Source: Diaporthe sp. PMI_573 (taxonomy: Eukaryota; Ascomycota; Sordariomycetes; Diaporthales; Diaporthaceae). From it: DNA of 64,000 nucleotides. This document shows positions 12,787 through 23,489 of the stretch, in pieces (position 1 is the first letter of the stretch; each line of letters starts with the position of its first letter). Location of the stretch: assembly GCA_021399435.1 (NCBI GenBank), contig JAJTUP010000009.1, positions 1,054,001-1,118,000 on the forward strand, given 5' to 3'. The notes beneath the pieces are model-generated. The model searched no databases. It saw only the letters and a list, made by a program, of their open reading frames with translations, and was not told the origin of the DNA. Position numbers and translations under genes: made by a program.

Positions 12787-15700
12787 ATGAAGGCCACAGT
12801 CTGTGCCCCACAAGCACATGTGCTTTTGCTTCTGGCATTTGTAAGTAGCTGCCCGCCGCGCGATATCCTTGACTCCAGCTCACAATGTCCAGATATCCGC
12901 TTCCAACGCTGCTCATGTGAGAAGAGCTCTCAGCACACCTACCACATTACCTGGAGCATGGCTATACCAAGGTTGCTACACGTGAGCGGACATGAACCAC
13001 TCCCTAGTTGTTGCTATGACTGACATCGGGAGACAGAGACGTCGGGAGGACAATCAGCGAAGCCAACTACAATGATGGAACGAATATGACCGCTCTGAAC
13101 TGCATCAACTTTTGCTCGTCCAGGGGCTTTCAGTATGCCGGAACGGAGTACAGTCAGGAGTGTTGTACGTCCACTCGAACAGCTGCTTTTCTGTGAGCAT
13201 GTGCTAATCCCGTGTGCAAAAGACTGCGGAAGTGAACTGGCACCCGCCGCAACAAATGCTACAGAATCAGACTGCTCGTCGCCCTGCACGGGCAATGCCA
13301 ACGAGCCTTGCGGGGGAGCGGATCGCTTGACCTTATACTACAGCTCTCAGCCCGTGGGCCCCCAGCCGAACCCAGGCGTCAACGGATTCAGCTATGTCGG
13401 CTGTTACTCGTACGTGTTTTGGAAGACTTTGAGCCACCACAGAGGGAAAGACAGGGAGGGTGTGTTTTTGTATCCTATGCTAATTATGGTCAGTGAGGGA
13501 ACAAGTGGCAGGACTTTGACACACGGCATTGGATCCGTCCCTGCGGCACAGATGACGATTGCCGGGTGCACATCAGCCTGCAAGGCCGCTGGTTACTCAC
13601 TGGCTGGTACTGAGTACTCCTCAGAATGCTGTAAGTTGGTGTTTTCCTTGGTGCCACACTCAACAAGTGCTTTTGTGCTGATCTCCCCACAGACTGTGAC
13701 AATAATATCCAGAATGGCGGGGCACTGGCTTCGAGTGGCTGCAATATGCTGTGTAGTGGAAATCAGACCGAGATCTGCGGAGGAAGTAGCCGTCTTTCCT
13801 TGTACTCTGTGGATGGTGTTGTGCCTAATGGCCCGGATCCCACCTCGTCAGGCCCCACGTCAACAGCCACGACGCCGGCACCCACAGGATTCCCGACAGG
13901 CTGGTCTGCCCAAGGGTGCTGGGTCGACAACAACCAGAACCGTATCCTCTCCTTCAAAGCCCCCGACTCCCAAACGCTGACACCACAGTCTTGTGCCCTC
14001 ACATGCAACAGCGCCGGGTACACCGTCTCAGGGACCGAATATAGCACGCAGTGCTTCTGTGGCAAGGGCATATCAAACGGTGGGGTCCGGGCTACAGCGG
14101 ACACCGAGTGTAGCTCCACGTGCTCGGGAGACGCGACACAGAAATGCGGTGGGCCGGACAGGCTGTCCATTGTTTCCCAGGGGGAACCTGGAGTCGAGCT
14201 CCCTCCTGCGCCGATCGGGCAGGTGGGTAGCTGGACGTACCAGGGATGCTACAATGACAATGCCAACGGCGCCAACCAAAGGACCTTCCCGTGGCAACTC
14301 ATCTACGCTGGTACCTTGACTCCAGCAATATGCACGGACAAGTGTGCGTCGTTTGGGTATGCAGCTGCTGGCATGGAGTACGGCCAGGAATGTTACTGTG
14401 AGTCGCTTTTATGACCTGCTTCCGCGTCGTTGGCTTACTGACCTCATGACTTAAGGTGGCGACCCACCTGATATTACCAAGAATGGTGCGACGAAGCAAC
14501 CGGAGACCGGCTGTAGCATGGTCTGCGCGGGCAACTCATCGGCCATTTGCGGAGGTGAGAGCCGGATGTCAACGTACTTCTGGAACGGAACGGAGCCCCT
14601 GTACACCTTCAGCTATCCCACGGGCGCTGCAGCTGGGGAATACAAGTTCCTCATTGGAGGCGTGACAATTCCCTTGATGGTGTCCGAATCCATCACCGGC
14701 AAGGTCAACTTCCTGTCCAAGTGGGGCACCGGCCCAGGCAATGAGACGGGCGCGTATGAGCTCGATCTCACACTGCTCAATGACTTCTCCAAGGCGTGGA
14801 GGCCATTACACGTCAAGACAGATCTTTTCTGCGCGGCCGGGGTGGTGCTTCCTGACAAGGGAGGCCGCCAGCTGACGGTGGGTGGATGGTCCGGTGAGTC
14901 AACTGAGGGTGTGAGGCTGTACTGGCCCGACGGCTCGCCTGGTGTTTGGGGGACCCGCGACTGGCAAGAAAACGTCAACGAGCTTAGGCTCCAGGTCGGA
15001 CGTTGGTACCCTTCGGCTATGGTCATGGCGAACGGCTCTGTGATGGTCATTGGTGGTGAGGTCGGTTCCAATGGCGCGGCTGTGCCCTCGATCGAGGTCC
15101 TGCCACATACTGGCACAGCGCCTTTGTATATGGACGTAAGTCAAACCTTATCTTGACTGGACACTGCGGCGATTCTTTTTGTTAACTTTGGTGAACAGTG
15201 GCTCGACAGGACAAACCCAAATAACTTGTATCCCTTCATTTCTGTCCTTCCATCCGGCGGCATCTTTGTTCAGTACTGGAACGAAGCCCGCATCCTGGAC
15301 GAGCGGACTTTTGAAACTACGAAGACACTCCCCAACGTACCCGGGGTGGTCTACGGTACCCTGGGAGGTAGAACATACCCCCAGGAAGGCACAGCGGTGC
15401 TCCTACCTCAGGTGTACCCTTACACAGACCACCTGGGGGTACTGATCTGCGGCGGCAGTACGGTAGACGGGCCAGGCAACGCAATCGACAACTGTGTGAC
15501 CACGTTCCCAGAGGACGCCGAACCAACATATACCCTGGAGCGCATGCCTTCACCCCGGGTGATGGCGTGTATGGCACCCCTCCCCGACGGGACGTACCTC
15601 ATTGCGAATGGCGCAGTGCAGGGCTGGGCCGGCTTCAACCTCGCAAACAAGCCGAACCTCAACGCTCTTCTCTACGACCCCTCGAAGCCAGTGGGAGGTA

Positions 15701-16236
15701 GAATCAGCGTCATGGCGAACACCACCGTCGCGCGGCTGTACCACTCGGAAGCCATTACTCTGCTCGACGGGCGCGTCCTCATCTCGGGGTCGGACCCCCA
15801 GGACGAGAGCGCCGCCAAAAACCCGCAGGAGTACCGCGTCGAGGTCTTCAGCCCGCCCTACCTCCTGCAGGGCAAGCCGCGGCCGACCTTCACGATCTCC
15901 AACCGTGACTGGGCGTACGGGGCGACAGGAATCCCGTTCACGCTGGGTGCGGCGGCGCAGAACGGCGATATCAAGGTAACGCTGCTGGGCGCCGTGTCCA
16001 GCACGCACGGCAATAGCATGGGCGCGCGGAACCTGGTGCCGAGGATATCGTGCGCTGGCACGAGCTGCACCGTCGACGCACCGCCGAATGCGCACGTCTG
16101 CCCGCCAGGGTGGTACCAGTTCTTCGTGGTGGACGGGGGCGTGCCAGCAGTGGGCGTGTACGTGCGCATTGGGGGGGATCCGGCTGAGCTGGGCAACTGG
16201 CCCAATTTCCCCGACTTTACCGTCCCAGGGGTTTAA
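12787..16236 (+). CDS. Secreted glyoxal/copper radical oxidase with four WSC domains
   Basis: Eight exons (12787-12840, 12893-12981, 13037-13164, 13223-13409, 13494-13630, 13693-14397, 14456-15135, 15199-16236) encode 1005 aa. A signal peptide (core VLLLLAF) is followed by four WSC carbohydrate-binding modules at about 40-130, 148-236, 265-355 and 385-478, each with GC[YW], ECYCG-like and CGG.[DS]R[LM]S motifs. Next come a glyoxal oxidase beta-propeller (about 495-880) and a C-terminal DUF1929 immunoglobulin-like domain (about 885-985). All five expected cofactor residues can be placed: Cys559 and Tyr618 (the cross-linked Cys-Tyr radical pair), axial Tyr841, and copper ligands His842 and His930. 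Family members oxidise simple aldehydes and alcohols to acids with release of H2O2 outside the cell; WSC modules bind glycans. There is no GPI signal at the C-terminus, so a secreted or wall-bound form is inferred. Substrate cannot be read from sequence. Confidence 0.93.
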
Positions 16237-16781
16237 GTGAGGGCGAGGGCCGAGATTTTCTACATCTCGTTCCCATACATTCTTGTAGGGGTCTTAATGA
16301 TTGGGTCGGTGGAAACGTCTCATAGCCTGGATGATTGCATATGTAGTTTCCTTAAAGTAGTGTCAAAAGATAGATACACCGAACCGCTGGGCACTATGGT
16401 GAATCAGCCCTTCACGGCTCAACGGATCTACCGGAGATACTGAACAATGGGACTCCGAATTACACCGACCAGGGGAGCTCGAAGCTTATTGGGCCAGCCG
16501 TCCAAGCGCTCTGGGAATGTGATCCTGATGGACGGACATATCGCACCGACGCGACTCTTGTATCTCCTTGGCCGGCACTTTCTTTCGCAATAATGTTGCA
16601 GCCGGGAGCGTTCAGATCCATCGGGTCGATCCTTCTTACCGAAGCAACCCTTTTCCACCGTAGGCATTTGTGATCAGACGGCCACAATGCACTTAGTTCG
16701 TTAACGCCGGCTAACGCCAGGGATGATTCGTAGTCTCGCACTGGCCCTGACGTTGAGCCCGCCCTACGTAGACCGAAAGCT

Positions 16782-16788
16782 TATATAG
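16782..16788 (+). promoter_or_regulatory. TATA box of the short-chain dehydrogenase gene
   Basis: TATATAG lies about 125 nt before the ATG at 16910 in an otherwise GC-rich stretch. The position suits a TATA element with a leader of about 90 nt. Confidence 0.45.
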
Positions 16789-16909
16789 CTCGGAGTCCTC
16801 GTCGTCATTGCTCTGGGCCTGGCGTGTTCAAGTGTTCCGTGTTTCTTAGCAGAAAAGAAACCAAGCCTCACATAAGTCGAAACAGCAGCATCGACTGAGA
16901 ACTCCCAAG

Positions 16910-17860
16910 ATGTCCTTCTTCTACAGCCAACTATTCGTCAAACCGGCGTACCCCACCCGGATGCTTAATGGCCAGACGGTCATCGTGACGGGCTCCAACA
17001 CCGGGCTGGGCAAGGAGGCAGCGCGGCACTTTGCGCGGCTGGGGGCTGCGAAGCTGATCCTGGCGGTGCGCAACACCAAGGCGGGCGAGGCGGCAAAGAC
17101 CGACATCGAGCAGACGACGCAATGCGCCCCCGGGACGGTGGAGGTGTGGCCCCTGGACCTGGGCGACTACACCTCGGTGAAGGCGTTCGCGACGCGGGCC
17201 TCGCGGGAGCTGGAGCGGGTTGATGTGCTCTGCGAGAACGCGGGGATCGCGGCGGGTGAGAAGAGGATGGTGGCGGGCCACGAGAGCCACATCACGGTCA
17301 ACGTCATCAGCACGTTCCTGCTCGCGCTGCTGATGCTCCCGAAGCTCAAGGAGACGGCCAAGAAGTTCGGCACGCGGCCCAGGCTGACGATCGTGTCGTC
17401 CGAGGTGCACGGGTGGGCCAAGTTCCCGGAGCGCGACGAGCCCAACATCCTGGCGGCGCTGGACGCGAGCTCGGACCTGGGCGAGCGCTACCAGGTGTCC
17501 AAGCTGCTCGAGGTGCTGGTGATCCGGCAGATGGCGCCGCGGATGAGGGGGGGCGTGGTGCTCAACATGCTCAACCCGGGCCTGTGCCACTCGGAGCTGT
17601 CGCGCGACGCGGGGGTCGGGCTGGCGGTGATGAAGTTCTTCCTGGCGCGGTCGACAGAGGTGGGCTCGCGCACGCTGGTGGCGGCGGGGCTGGCGGGCGA
17701 GGAGAGCCACGGCAAGTACATGTCTGACGCGGTGGTGGCCGAGCAGAGCCTGTCTGCGTTTGTGCGGAGCGAGGAGGGCGACAGGGCCGGGAAGAAGGTG
17801 TGGAAGGAGCTGAGCGACATACTGGACCAGATCGAGCCGGGCGTTACGAGCAATATCTAG
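16910..17860 (+). CDS. Short-chain dehydrogenase/reductase (retinol-dehydrogenase-like)
   Basis: A single intronless frame of 316 aa. It carries the classical SDR signatures: cofactor-binding TGSNTGLG at 27-34, NAG at 110-112, the catalytic serine region IVSSEVH at 161-167, and the active-site Y194-x-x-x-K198 (YQVSK). An Arg in the VRN segment (53-55), after the second beta strand, suggests NADP(H) preference, as in the RDH/WWOX-like subgroup. There is no signal peptide; a short hydrophobic stretch at about 131-143 is part of the fold. The substrate is unknown. The gene starts 674 bp after the glyoxal oxidase on the same strand, has its own TATA box, and is notably GC-rich with G/C at most third positions. 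Co-function with the oxidase is not shown. Confidence 0.88.
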   Translation: MSFFYSQLFVKPAYPTRMLNGQTVIVTGSNTGLGKEAARHFARLGAAKLILAVRNTKAGEAAKTDIEQTTQCAPGTVEVWPLDLGDYTSVKAFATRASRELERVDVLCENAGIAAGEKRMVAGHESHITVNVISTFLLALLMLPKLKETAKKFGTRPRLTIVSSEVHGWAKFPERDEPNILAALDASSDLGERYQVSKLLEVLVIRQMAPRMRGGVVLNMLNPGLCHSELSRDAGVGLAVMKFFLARSTEVGSRTLVAAGLAGEESHGKYMSDAVVAEQSLSAFVRSEEGDRAGKKVWKELSDILDQIEPGVTSNI

Positions 17861-18847
17861 AAGAGGTCAGCGGTTTTGATTGTAATTAATTTGCCACTTC
17901 AGTTATCACTATTTGTTGGTTGGTGAGAAATCCATGTATGTTGATGTTGTGCTGCAGCACAGCATTTCTGCAGATTGTGTCTAACCGCAGGGGCCTGTTC
18001 TATCACATGTGCGTGCAGAGGCAGAATTCGAATATCCAGCTAATCAATGCTCATCCATGTCATGTTGGGCAGCTTCATTCATCGACACCTCATATGTGCG
18101 ACTATTCAGAATATACGGTTACTTGCTGTACATTCGTTGAGAGTAGGCCGCGTATCTGACCACTGAAGCCCATCTGAGGGCCCATCTGAGGAGCCCCATT
18201 CCACATATGCTACCATGTGGATCCCCCCCCCACCGAATACCAGGTTTGTATATCCAGTGAATTATTATATCCTGTTACTTTCATTCGTCCCTTTTCTCAC
18301 TGTAGGTATGAGAAGAATTCAAAGACAAAGCAGCAGTATTCTCTGCTCTGCCAATGTGTACGCCGAGGCATGGTATAAAGTGGGGCAAAAAGCCTAACCC
18401 CTGCCGCCTACAAAAATAAATGTTGGCTTCACGTCACCACACCACCGCCTCGGTCCCTCTGGCCCTCAATCACGAAGGACTTGTCTACCCAAATCGAACT
18501 GACGGCACAAGTCTGCAACCAAAAATCCGAGGCCTCAGAATGTGTCCTTGAGCAACAGATCGCGGAAGGCTGGTCCAAGCCCTGCGTGGCTGCGCATCCC
18601 GCGCTTCACCTCAGCACCAGCTGACTTCTCACTTGAGCGCCTTTCCCTTCGCTCTGGGGCCCTGCCCCATCAACCAACCACCAGGACTTCTACTCTCATA
18701 GCTACTCAACGGTACAGTGTATGTCCTGTCGCTGAGCCACTACACCGCAGAGCGGCTCATAAAACAAGGAAGCCCCAACCCAGCGCCCTCACACGGCATT
18801 CGATGCTAACATGTCCCACCTTTAGACCTCGTCTCCGTACATACACC
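17861..18847. other. Intergenic between SDR and QRI7-like genes
   Basis: Holds the 3' flank of the dehydrogenase and the promoter and leader of the QRI7-like gene. The last 306 nt are open in frame with the QRI7 start (an upstream Met exists at 18542), but the ATG at 18848 has the better context (CACCATGG). Nothing else was recognised. Confidence 0.45.
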
Positions 18848-20685
18848 ATGGCCAGGTTATGGGCACTGCCACGGCCGGTTTTACGGCCTGGAGTCCCTAG
18901 GGCGTTGAGTATCGGCGGGCCAACTCTCCGGCAATGCAGCCAGCGCCGTGCTCTCTTCACCCTAGGTATCGAGACATCATGTGACGACACCTGTGTTTCG
19001 ATCCTACATACCAGAGAGGACGGCCCAAACGAGTTTGTCTATTTGCCCGAGAATCATAGAGTCACTTGTGCAAATAAGCATCACCGGGGCGTTCACCCTG
19101 TAGAGGCGGTTAAGTCCCACACCCGGAACCTGCCCGCACTTGTGCAAACTGCTATCACCCGGAAGGGCCGACCAGATCTCATTGCTGTTACCAGGGGACC
19201 GGGCATGAAGCCTTGTCTAAGCGTTGGTGTCTCATTTGCGAAGGCCCTGTCAGTTTCCTGGGGTGTGCCGCTCGTCGGCGTCCATCACATGCAGGCACAT
19301 GCCCTGAGCATCCAACTGGACGCAGCACAGCTGCTTTCGCTTGATAAATCCAGAGGCCCTGGGCCACAATATCCCTTTCTGAATCTGCTGTGCGTATCCC
19401 TTCACCTTCCTTCTGTGCGGTCACAGTCGTCTTTATCCAGCCCCATATAGCCTTCAAGTTCCTTTGGAAGTTCCAGTCATTGACCAGGAGAAAGAGCAGG
19501 GTTTCTGGTGGCCATACAATGCTGGTCTACACCAAGTCAGCCATCGAGCATAGGGTCCTGGCCTCGACACAACGCGGCATCACGAATTCGCGCGAGAAGG
19601 GCTCGGCCACTGCCGTTGGAGAGATGCTAGACAAATGCGGCAGGGATAGTAAGTGTGCTCCCACTTCTCTCCCACCTCTCCATTACCACCATCCACCCCC
19701 CTCTTCTCTATTCCTCTACTGGAAGCTTGGTTTTGTAAGAGGCGCTCAACTCCAAGACCCCTGCTGTCCCACTATAGCCTCTTCATTTGTACGCAGCAAA
19801 CAATGGCAATTTGTTACTCACAATGTCACAGTCGTCCCGGAAAGATCCATACCGAAACACACGGATTCTGTAGTATATGCTAAGCAAATGAGTGATTTTT
19901 GTCGGGTGAACGGAAAGTACCGTGATTTGATGCAAGGTGCATATGAGGCGCCGCAAAAAAGACATGACGAGATCGAAATTTATGAATCAGAAAACGGCTC
20001 GTGGTCCCTCCGTCCCCCCCTCCGGCTGTCGCGAGATATGACTTACGAATTCGCGGGCTTCGGCGGTCAAGTCCGGAAGATAATAAGCGAAAGGCCTGAC
20101 ATGGAGAATCGTGAGAGGGCAGAGCTGGCTTACCAGACCATGCGGCTCGCTTTTGAGCACATCATGAGCAGAGTCATCATGGCTTTGCAGGACGACGAAG
20201 AGCTCTTGGCCAACCCCCCACAGTCATTGGTGATATCTGGGGGCGTCGCCAGCAATCAATTCCTGAGGACTGTTGCCGCGTCGATGTTGCAGGCACGAGG
20301 CTTTGGTAATATGAATGTCACGGCTCCCAGGCCCTATCTCTGCACAGACAATGCTGCGATGATCGCCTGGGCGGGACAGAAGATGTATAGAGCTGGCTGG
20401 ACCACGGACTTATCATTTCTACCCCAGGCCGAATGGCCGATAGAGGAGATCCTCACGGGCGTCGACTGTTGGGTGCGGAAGGACGCCGTCAATCCTCAAA
20501 AATCTGGGTCAAACGCGACAGCTTCTCAGCAGGGCAAGACTGAGCTACCAGGGAAGCCAGAGCTCAAGGAGCCACCACTGCCTTCGACAGCAACTGCTCC
20601 TTTAAAGCGGGTCCAAATCCGCGCGCCTGATGCCGGTGCAGCGCCTCGCCGCGAAGCGAAGGCCAAGTCCGTCACATCAGTCTAG
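18848..20685 (+). CDS. QRI7: Mitochondrial tRNA N6-adenosine threonylcarbamoyltransferase
   Basis: Exons 18848-19389, 19500-19648 and 19832-20685 give 514 aa up to a TAG. The N-terminus is rich in Arg/Leu/Pro without acidic residues (1-37), as in a mitochondrial presequence. The Kae1/TsaD/Qri7 fold follows: GIETSCDDT at 40-48, the metal-binding H147-x-x-x-H151, SGGH after the first intron, ISGGVASN, and the CTDNAAMIAWAG segment with the metal-binding Asp. The enzyme transfers the threonylcarbamoyl group to A37 of ANN-decoding tRNAs in mitochondria. The second intron (183 nt) was placed so that the frame gives RDIVPE, matching the family's RDILP. After the enzyme domain (ends near DCWV) comes a disordered Lys/Pro/Ala-rich tail that stops at TAG, yet the same frame continues open to 21540 (next entry). 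Confidence 0.88.
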
Positions 20686-21540
20686 GGTGAAGTCTCCGAA
20701 ACCACGTCGAAGAGCGACGATGGCGAGGCGAGCGCGAAGCCTGTTCCACGACCGTCATCGCAGAATCGGCGACACGCATCAGACAGCGAGGGCCCAGCCT
20801 CTCCGCAAGAAGGCACCGCGCAAACTCCACCCAAGGTACCGGCCGATCGCCTTGCTCAACAGGGTGCGAGAACACCAGGGGCACGCAAGGGCGGGACCAA
20901 GGCCGCGGCACAGCCGGCGCGCAGCAGGAGAGACACGGGCAGTTCGGACGACCCGATGATGCTCTTGAAGGCAGTAGAGGAGCAGCTCCTGAACCCCACG
21001 GCTCAGAAGGGGCTCATGGGAGGGCTGGAGTCCGGTGTCTCAGAGGAGGTCGGCCCTGCTGAGTTTCCCGCAAGGGCTCAAGCTGATATGCTCCGGAACA
21101 TCGGGTGGGAGAGCCCCGGGGGTGCTGTGCAGAAGAGGGCTACCGACGGGGACAGTCGCCGCCAGCTAATAGCGCAGATCAGGGAACAAGTTTCCGGGTC
21201 CGTGAATAAGGCGCGGGCGTCATCTCCGGATCTTGGCCGGACAGCAAAGCCTCGACTCGAGCCAGTTGGCAAGCCTCAGACCAAGCCTTTTCTCAGGCCC
21301 GGGGAGGCCAAGAGGAGGAGAACGGACGCGGGCGGGCGCGTTCAGCGGAGGTATTTGGAGCCAACAGAGGGAGGAGTGAAGAAGAGTGAGGAGAAGAAGC
21401 GCGAGGGCAAGATGCAGGAGGAGAAGACGAGCGAGGGGCGCGTTGTACGGCTGCTACCGCCTGCGCCCGCAGAAAACCTGGCCCCCAAGGGGTCGCTCGG
21501 GATAGGGCTGGACAAGCTGAAGAGATGGATGAGTCTGTAA
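20686..21540 (+). other. In-frame coding-like extension after the QRI7 TAG (284 codons)
   Basis: Directly after the TAG at 20683-20685 the same frame is open for 284 codons to TAA at 21538-21540. The composition continues the preceding disordered tail (Ser/Pro/Ala/Lys/Glu-rich) and includes a more structured stretch with DDPMMLLKAVEEQLLN and ending DKLKRWMSL. No good splice pair that removes the stop was found. Possible readings: a nonsense change (one C-to-T step would turn a Gln CAG into TAG), stop-codon readthrough, a sequence error, or a separate gene starting at the Met-Met at 20956. It is not recognised as any known domain. Confidence 0.5.
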
Positions 21541-21982
21541 GGGAGACCCGGATGTGTTGAAGAGCGGGATTTAAATCAGAGCTGAGGAAAGACCCGGGAG
21601 AACCACTTCTCACCAGGTCACCACAGTTGTGTTACATTAAGTGTTAGATATATGTATGTCGCAACCCGCATAGGAAGGCGTTTAGCCCATTCTATGCCCT
21701 GGCCCGGCTGCGGATCCGGGCGTAGCATTGAAGCATGGGAACATGGCACATTGCGGAAAAGAACATCTCATCGTTTAATTGTACAGGTACACGGGCGTCT
21801 GCCATCTTGTCTGGCCGCCATGAATGTGGTCGAGAGGATGGGAAGACCTGGCATCCAGCTGGAATGGTCCAAGTCGCTCTGCCTCTAGCCTCACCACCTA
21901 GCTTGAGACCTGCCATGTCCATGTCTCTATGACCCCTTTCTAAGCCACACCCTGCAAGACCCTTGATGCTTCCTCCCTCCCT
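21541..21982. other. Convergent intergenic gap, QRI7 locus / PRE2
   Basis: Short gap between two genes that end towards each other. It presumably holds both 3' UTRs; nothing else was recognised. Confidence 0.5.
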
Positions 21983-22951
21983 CTAGTCCAGGTTACTCGT
22001 GACGTTCGTGAACTCGCCCTTCTCCAGCTTCGTCTTCCAGAAGATGGGGTTCGTGTCGTTGAAGCCGTGCCTGACCCAGCCCTCCTCCTTGACGTGGTAG
22101 AGGTTGATGAAGCCGCCCGAGTAGGCGTCGCGGTGCGTGGCGGCCAGGATGCTCCGGCGGCCCAGCTCCAGGGCGTCCTCGTCCGACAGGTCGTACTTGT
22201 ACTCTGCGTCGAGCACGCCGTAGGCGAACGTCTGCCCGGAGCCGACGCAGAACAGGTTCCCGGCGAGCCTCGTGCCGTCCGAGTCGATGTAGTACAGCGC
22301 GGGTCCCTCCTCCTTGGTCACGCCCGCGCACATGGTGCCCATGGACAGGCCCATGCCCTTGTACTGGTAGACCAGGTTCGCCAGGATCTTGGACGCCGCG
22401 GCGACCGAGATGCGCCGCTTGTGCCGCAGCTCGTGCAGCCGGCACTGCATGCCCAGCCAGGCCAGCCAGTACTGGCAGTCGGCGGCGCCGCCGGCCATGG
22501 TGCCCAGCAGCTGGCTGTTGATCTCGATGACCTTCTTGACGGTTTGCGAGGCGATCCAGTTGCCCGCCGTGGCGCGGGAGTCGGTGGCCACGATGATGCC
22601 GCCCTGGAAGCGGAAGGCGAGGGTCGTGGTGCCGTGGGCGATCTTGATGGGGCATTGAGGGTTGGAACGGTCGTCGGTCGCGGCACGGAGCCAGGAGGAG
22701 GGCTGTGGGTCGGACCATGTCAGCGGTGGTTTCGTTTACGCGGGTTGCCAGCGATACCATGCAGGCATGCAGTGGTTGGGCGGATGAAGTGAATGATCGA
22801 CGGCGGTGGGCCATACCTGTGCTACTGGGGGCATGGCAAACTTCAGAGATGGGCCTGGCACGCCGCTGGCGAAGTCCATCTCATCCTGCTCTGTGAGGCT
22901 CTCATTCTCAGCATACGTCGGCCGGCTGTACTTTGCGACGAGTGTATCCAT
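21983..22951 (-). CDS. PRE2: 20S proteasome subunit beta type-5 (chymotrypsin-like)
   Basis: Exons 22951-22817 and 22702-21983 (intron 114 nt) encode 284 aa, close to the 287 aa of yeast Pre2. Residues 1-69 are the propeptide ending in HG; autolysis before Thr70 would expose the catalytic Thr1 (GTTTLAF). In mature numbering the expected residues are all present: Thr1, Asp17 (ATDSRA), Lys33 (TVKK), and Met45 and Ala49 of the S1 pocket (GTMAGGA), followed by the SGQTFAYG and GGFINLYHV segments. It forms the chymotrypsin-like active site in the inner beta ring of the 20S core. It is divergent from YOS1 across 538 bp. The C-terminal part shows strong G/C third-position bias. Confidence 0.96.
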
Positions 22952-23489
22952 GGTGACGTCGGCTGTGGCCTATGCTTTCCTGGAAATGGACTCTTCGACT
23001 ACTCGAGAGAATGGATACGCAGCTGAAGAAGACGTCGGGTCGGTGGTTGGGGGGGGGGTTACGAAGGCTGGAGACAAGTGGGTTGAGCAAAGGGACGATG
23101 AGGTCGACGGGTTGATAGTTTGGCGAGCTGATGTCGTCGGAGCTCAAGGCAGCTCCAAGCACGCGTACTGGGTACGGGACCAGCTACCCTGCCGGCCGGA
23201 GGCTGCAGCAAGCTTAGCCAGCAGGGGGCTAAACACACTTGCCATCCGTTAGCAGTGGCGCCTTCCCGACTTGCAGGGGTCCAAAGCTGAAGCACAGGCC
23301 AGTACTCTGTCATCTTTCACAGGCCGCGAAGCACAAATATCCGTCCAACCAACCCACCGACTCTTCTTTTGGCGTCTTCTTTTTGGCAATCCTGGGACAC
23401 ACTTACACAGTAATTATCCCGCGCACACGAAATCCCAAACAGACTCTACTCCCGCTCGACGTCTGCGAAAGCCGCATCACGAACACACC
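22952..23489. promoter_or_regulatory. Shared divergent promoter region, PRE2 / YOS1
   Basis: 538 bp separate the two start codons. The YOS1-proximal side is pyrimidine-rich. I found no clear copy of the yeast Rpn4 box (GGTGGCAAA). A G9 run occurs near 23050. Confidence 0.5.

Noticed and set aside
15550..16095. Minus-strand frame of 181 codons
   Set aside because: Antisense to the oxidase C-terminal domain, whose catalytic residues show the true frame.
16931..17710. Minus-strand frame of 259 codons
   Set aside because: Antisense to the SDR; Arg/His/Leu-rich shadow without motifs.
20630..20959. Plus-strand frame of 109 codons bridging the QRI7 TAG
   Set aside because: Different frame from both flanking coding-like parts and Arg/His-rich; a one-base frameshift would be needed at each end, less likely than the single TAG.
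22067..22792. Long plus-strand open frame (241 codons)
   Set aside because: Antisense to PRE2; Val/Gly/Ala/Arg-rich shadow of a GC-biased gene.
21993..22814. Second minus-strand frame of 273 codons over PRE2
   Set aside because: His/Arg/Gly-rich shadow in another frame of the same gene.
22952..23489. Rpn4-type proteasome box in the PRE2 promoter
   Set aside because: No exact GGTGGCAAA was seen on either strand.
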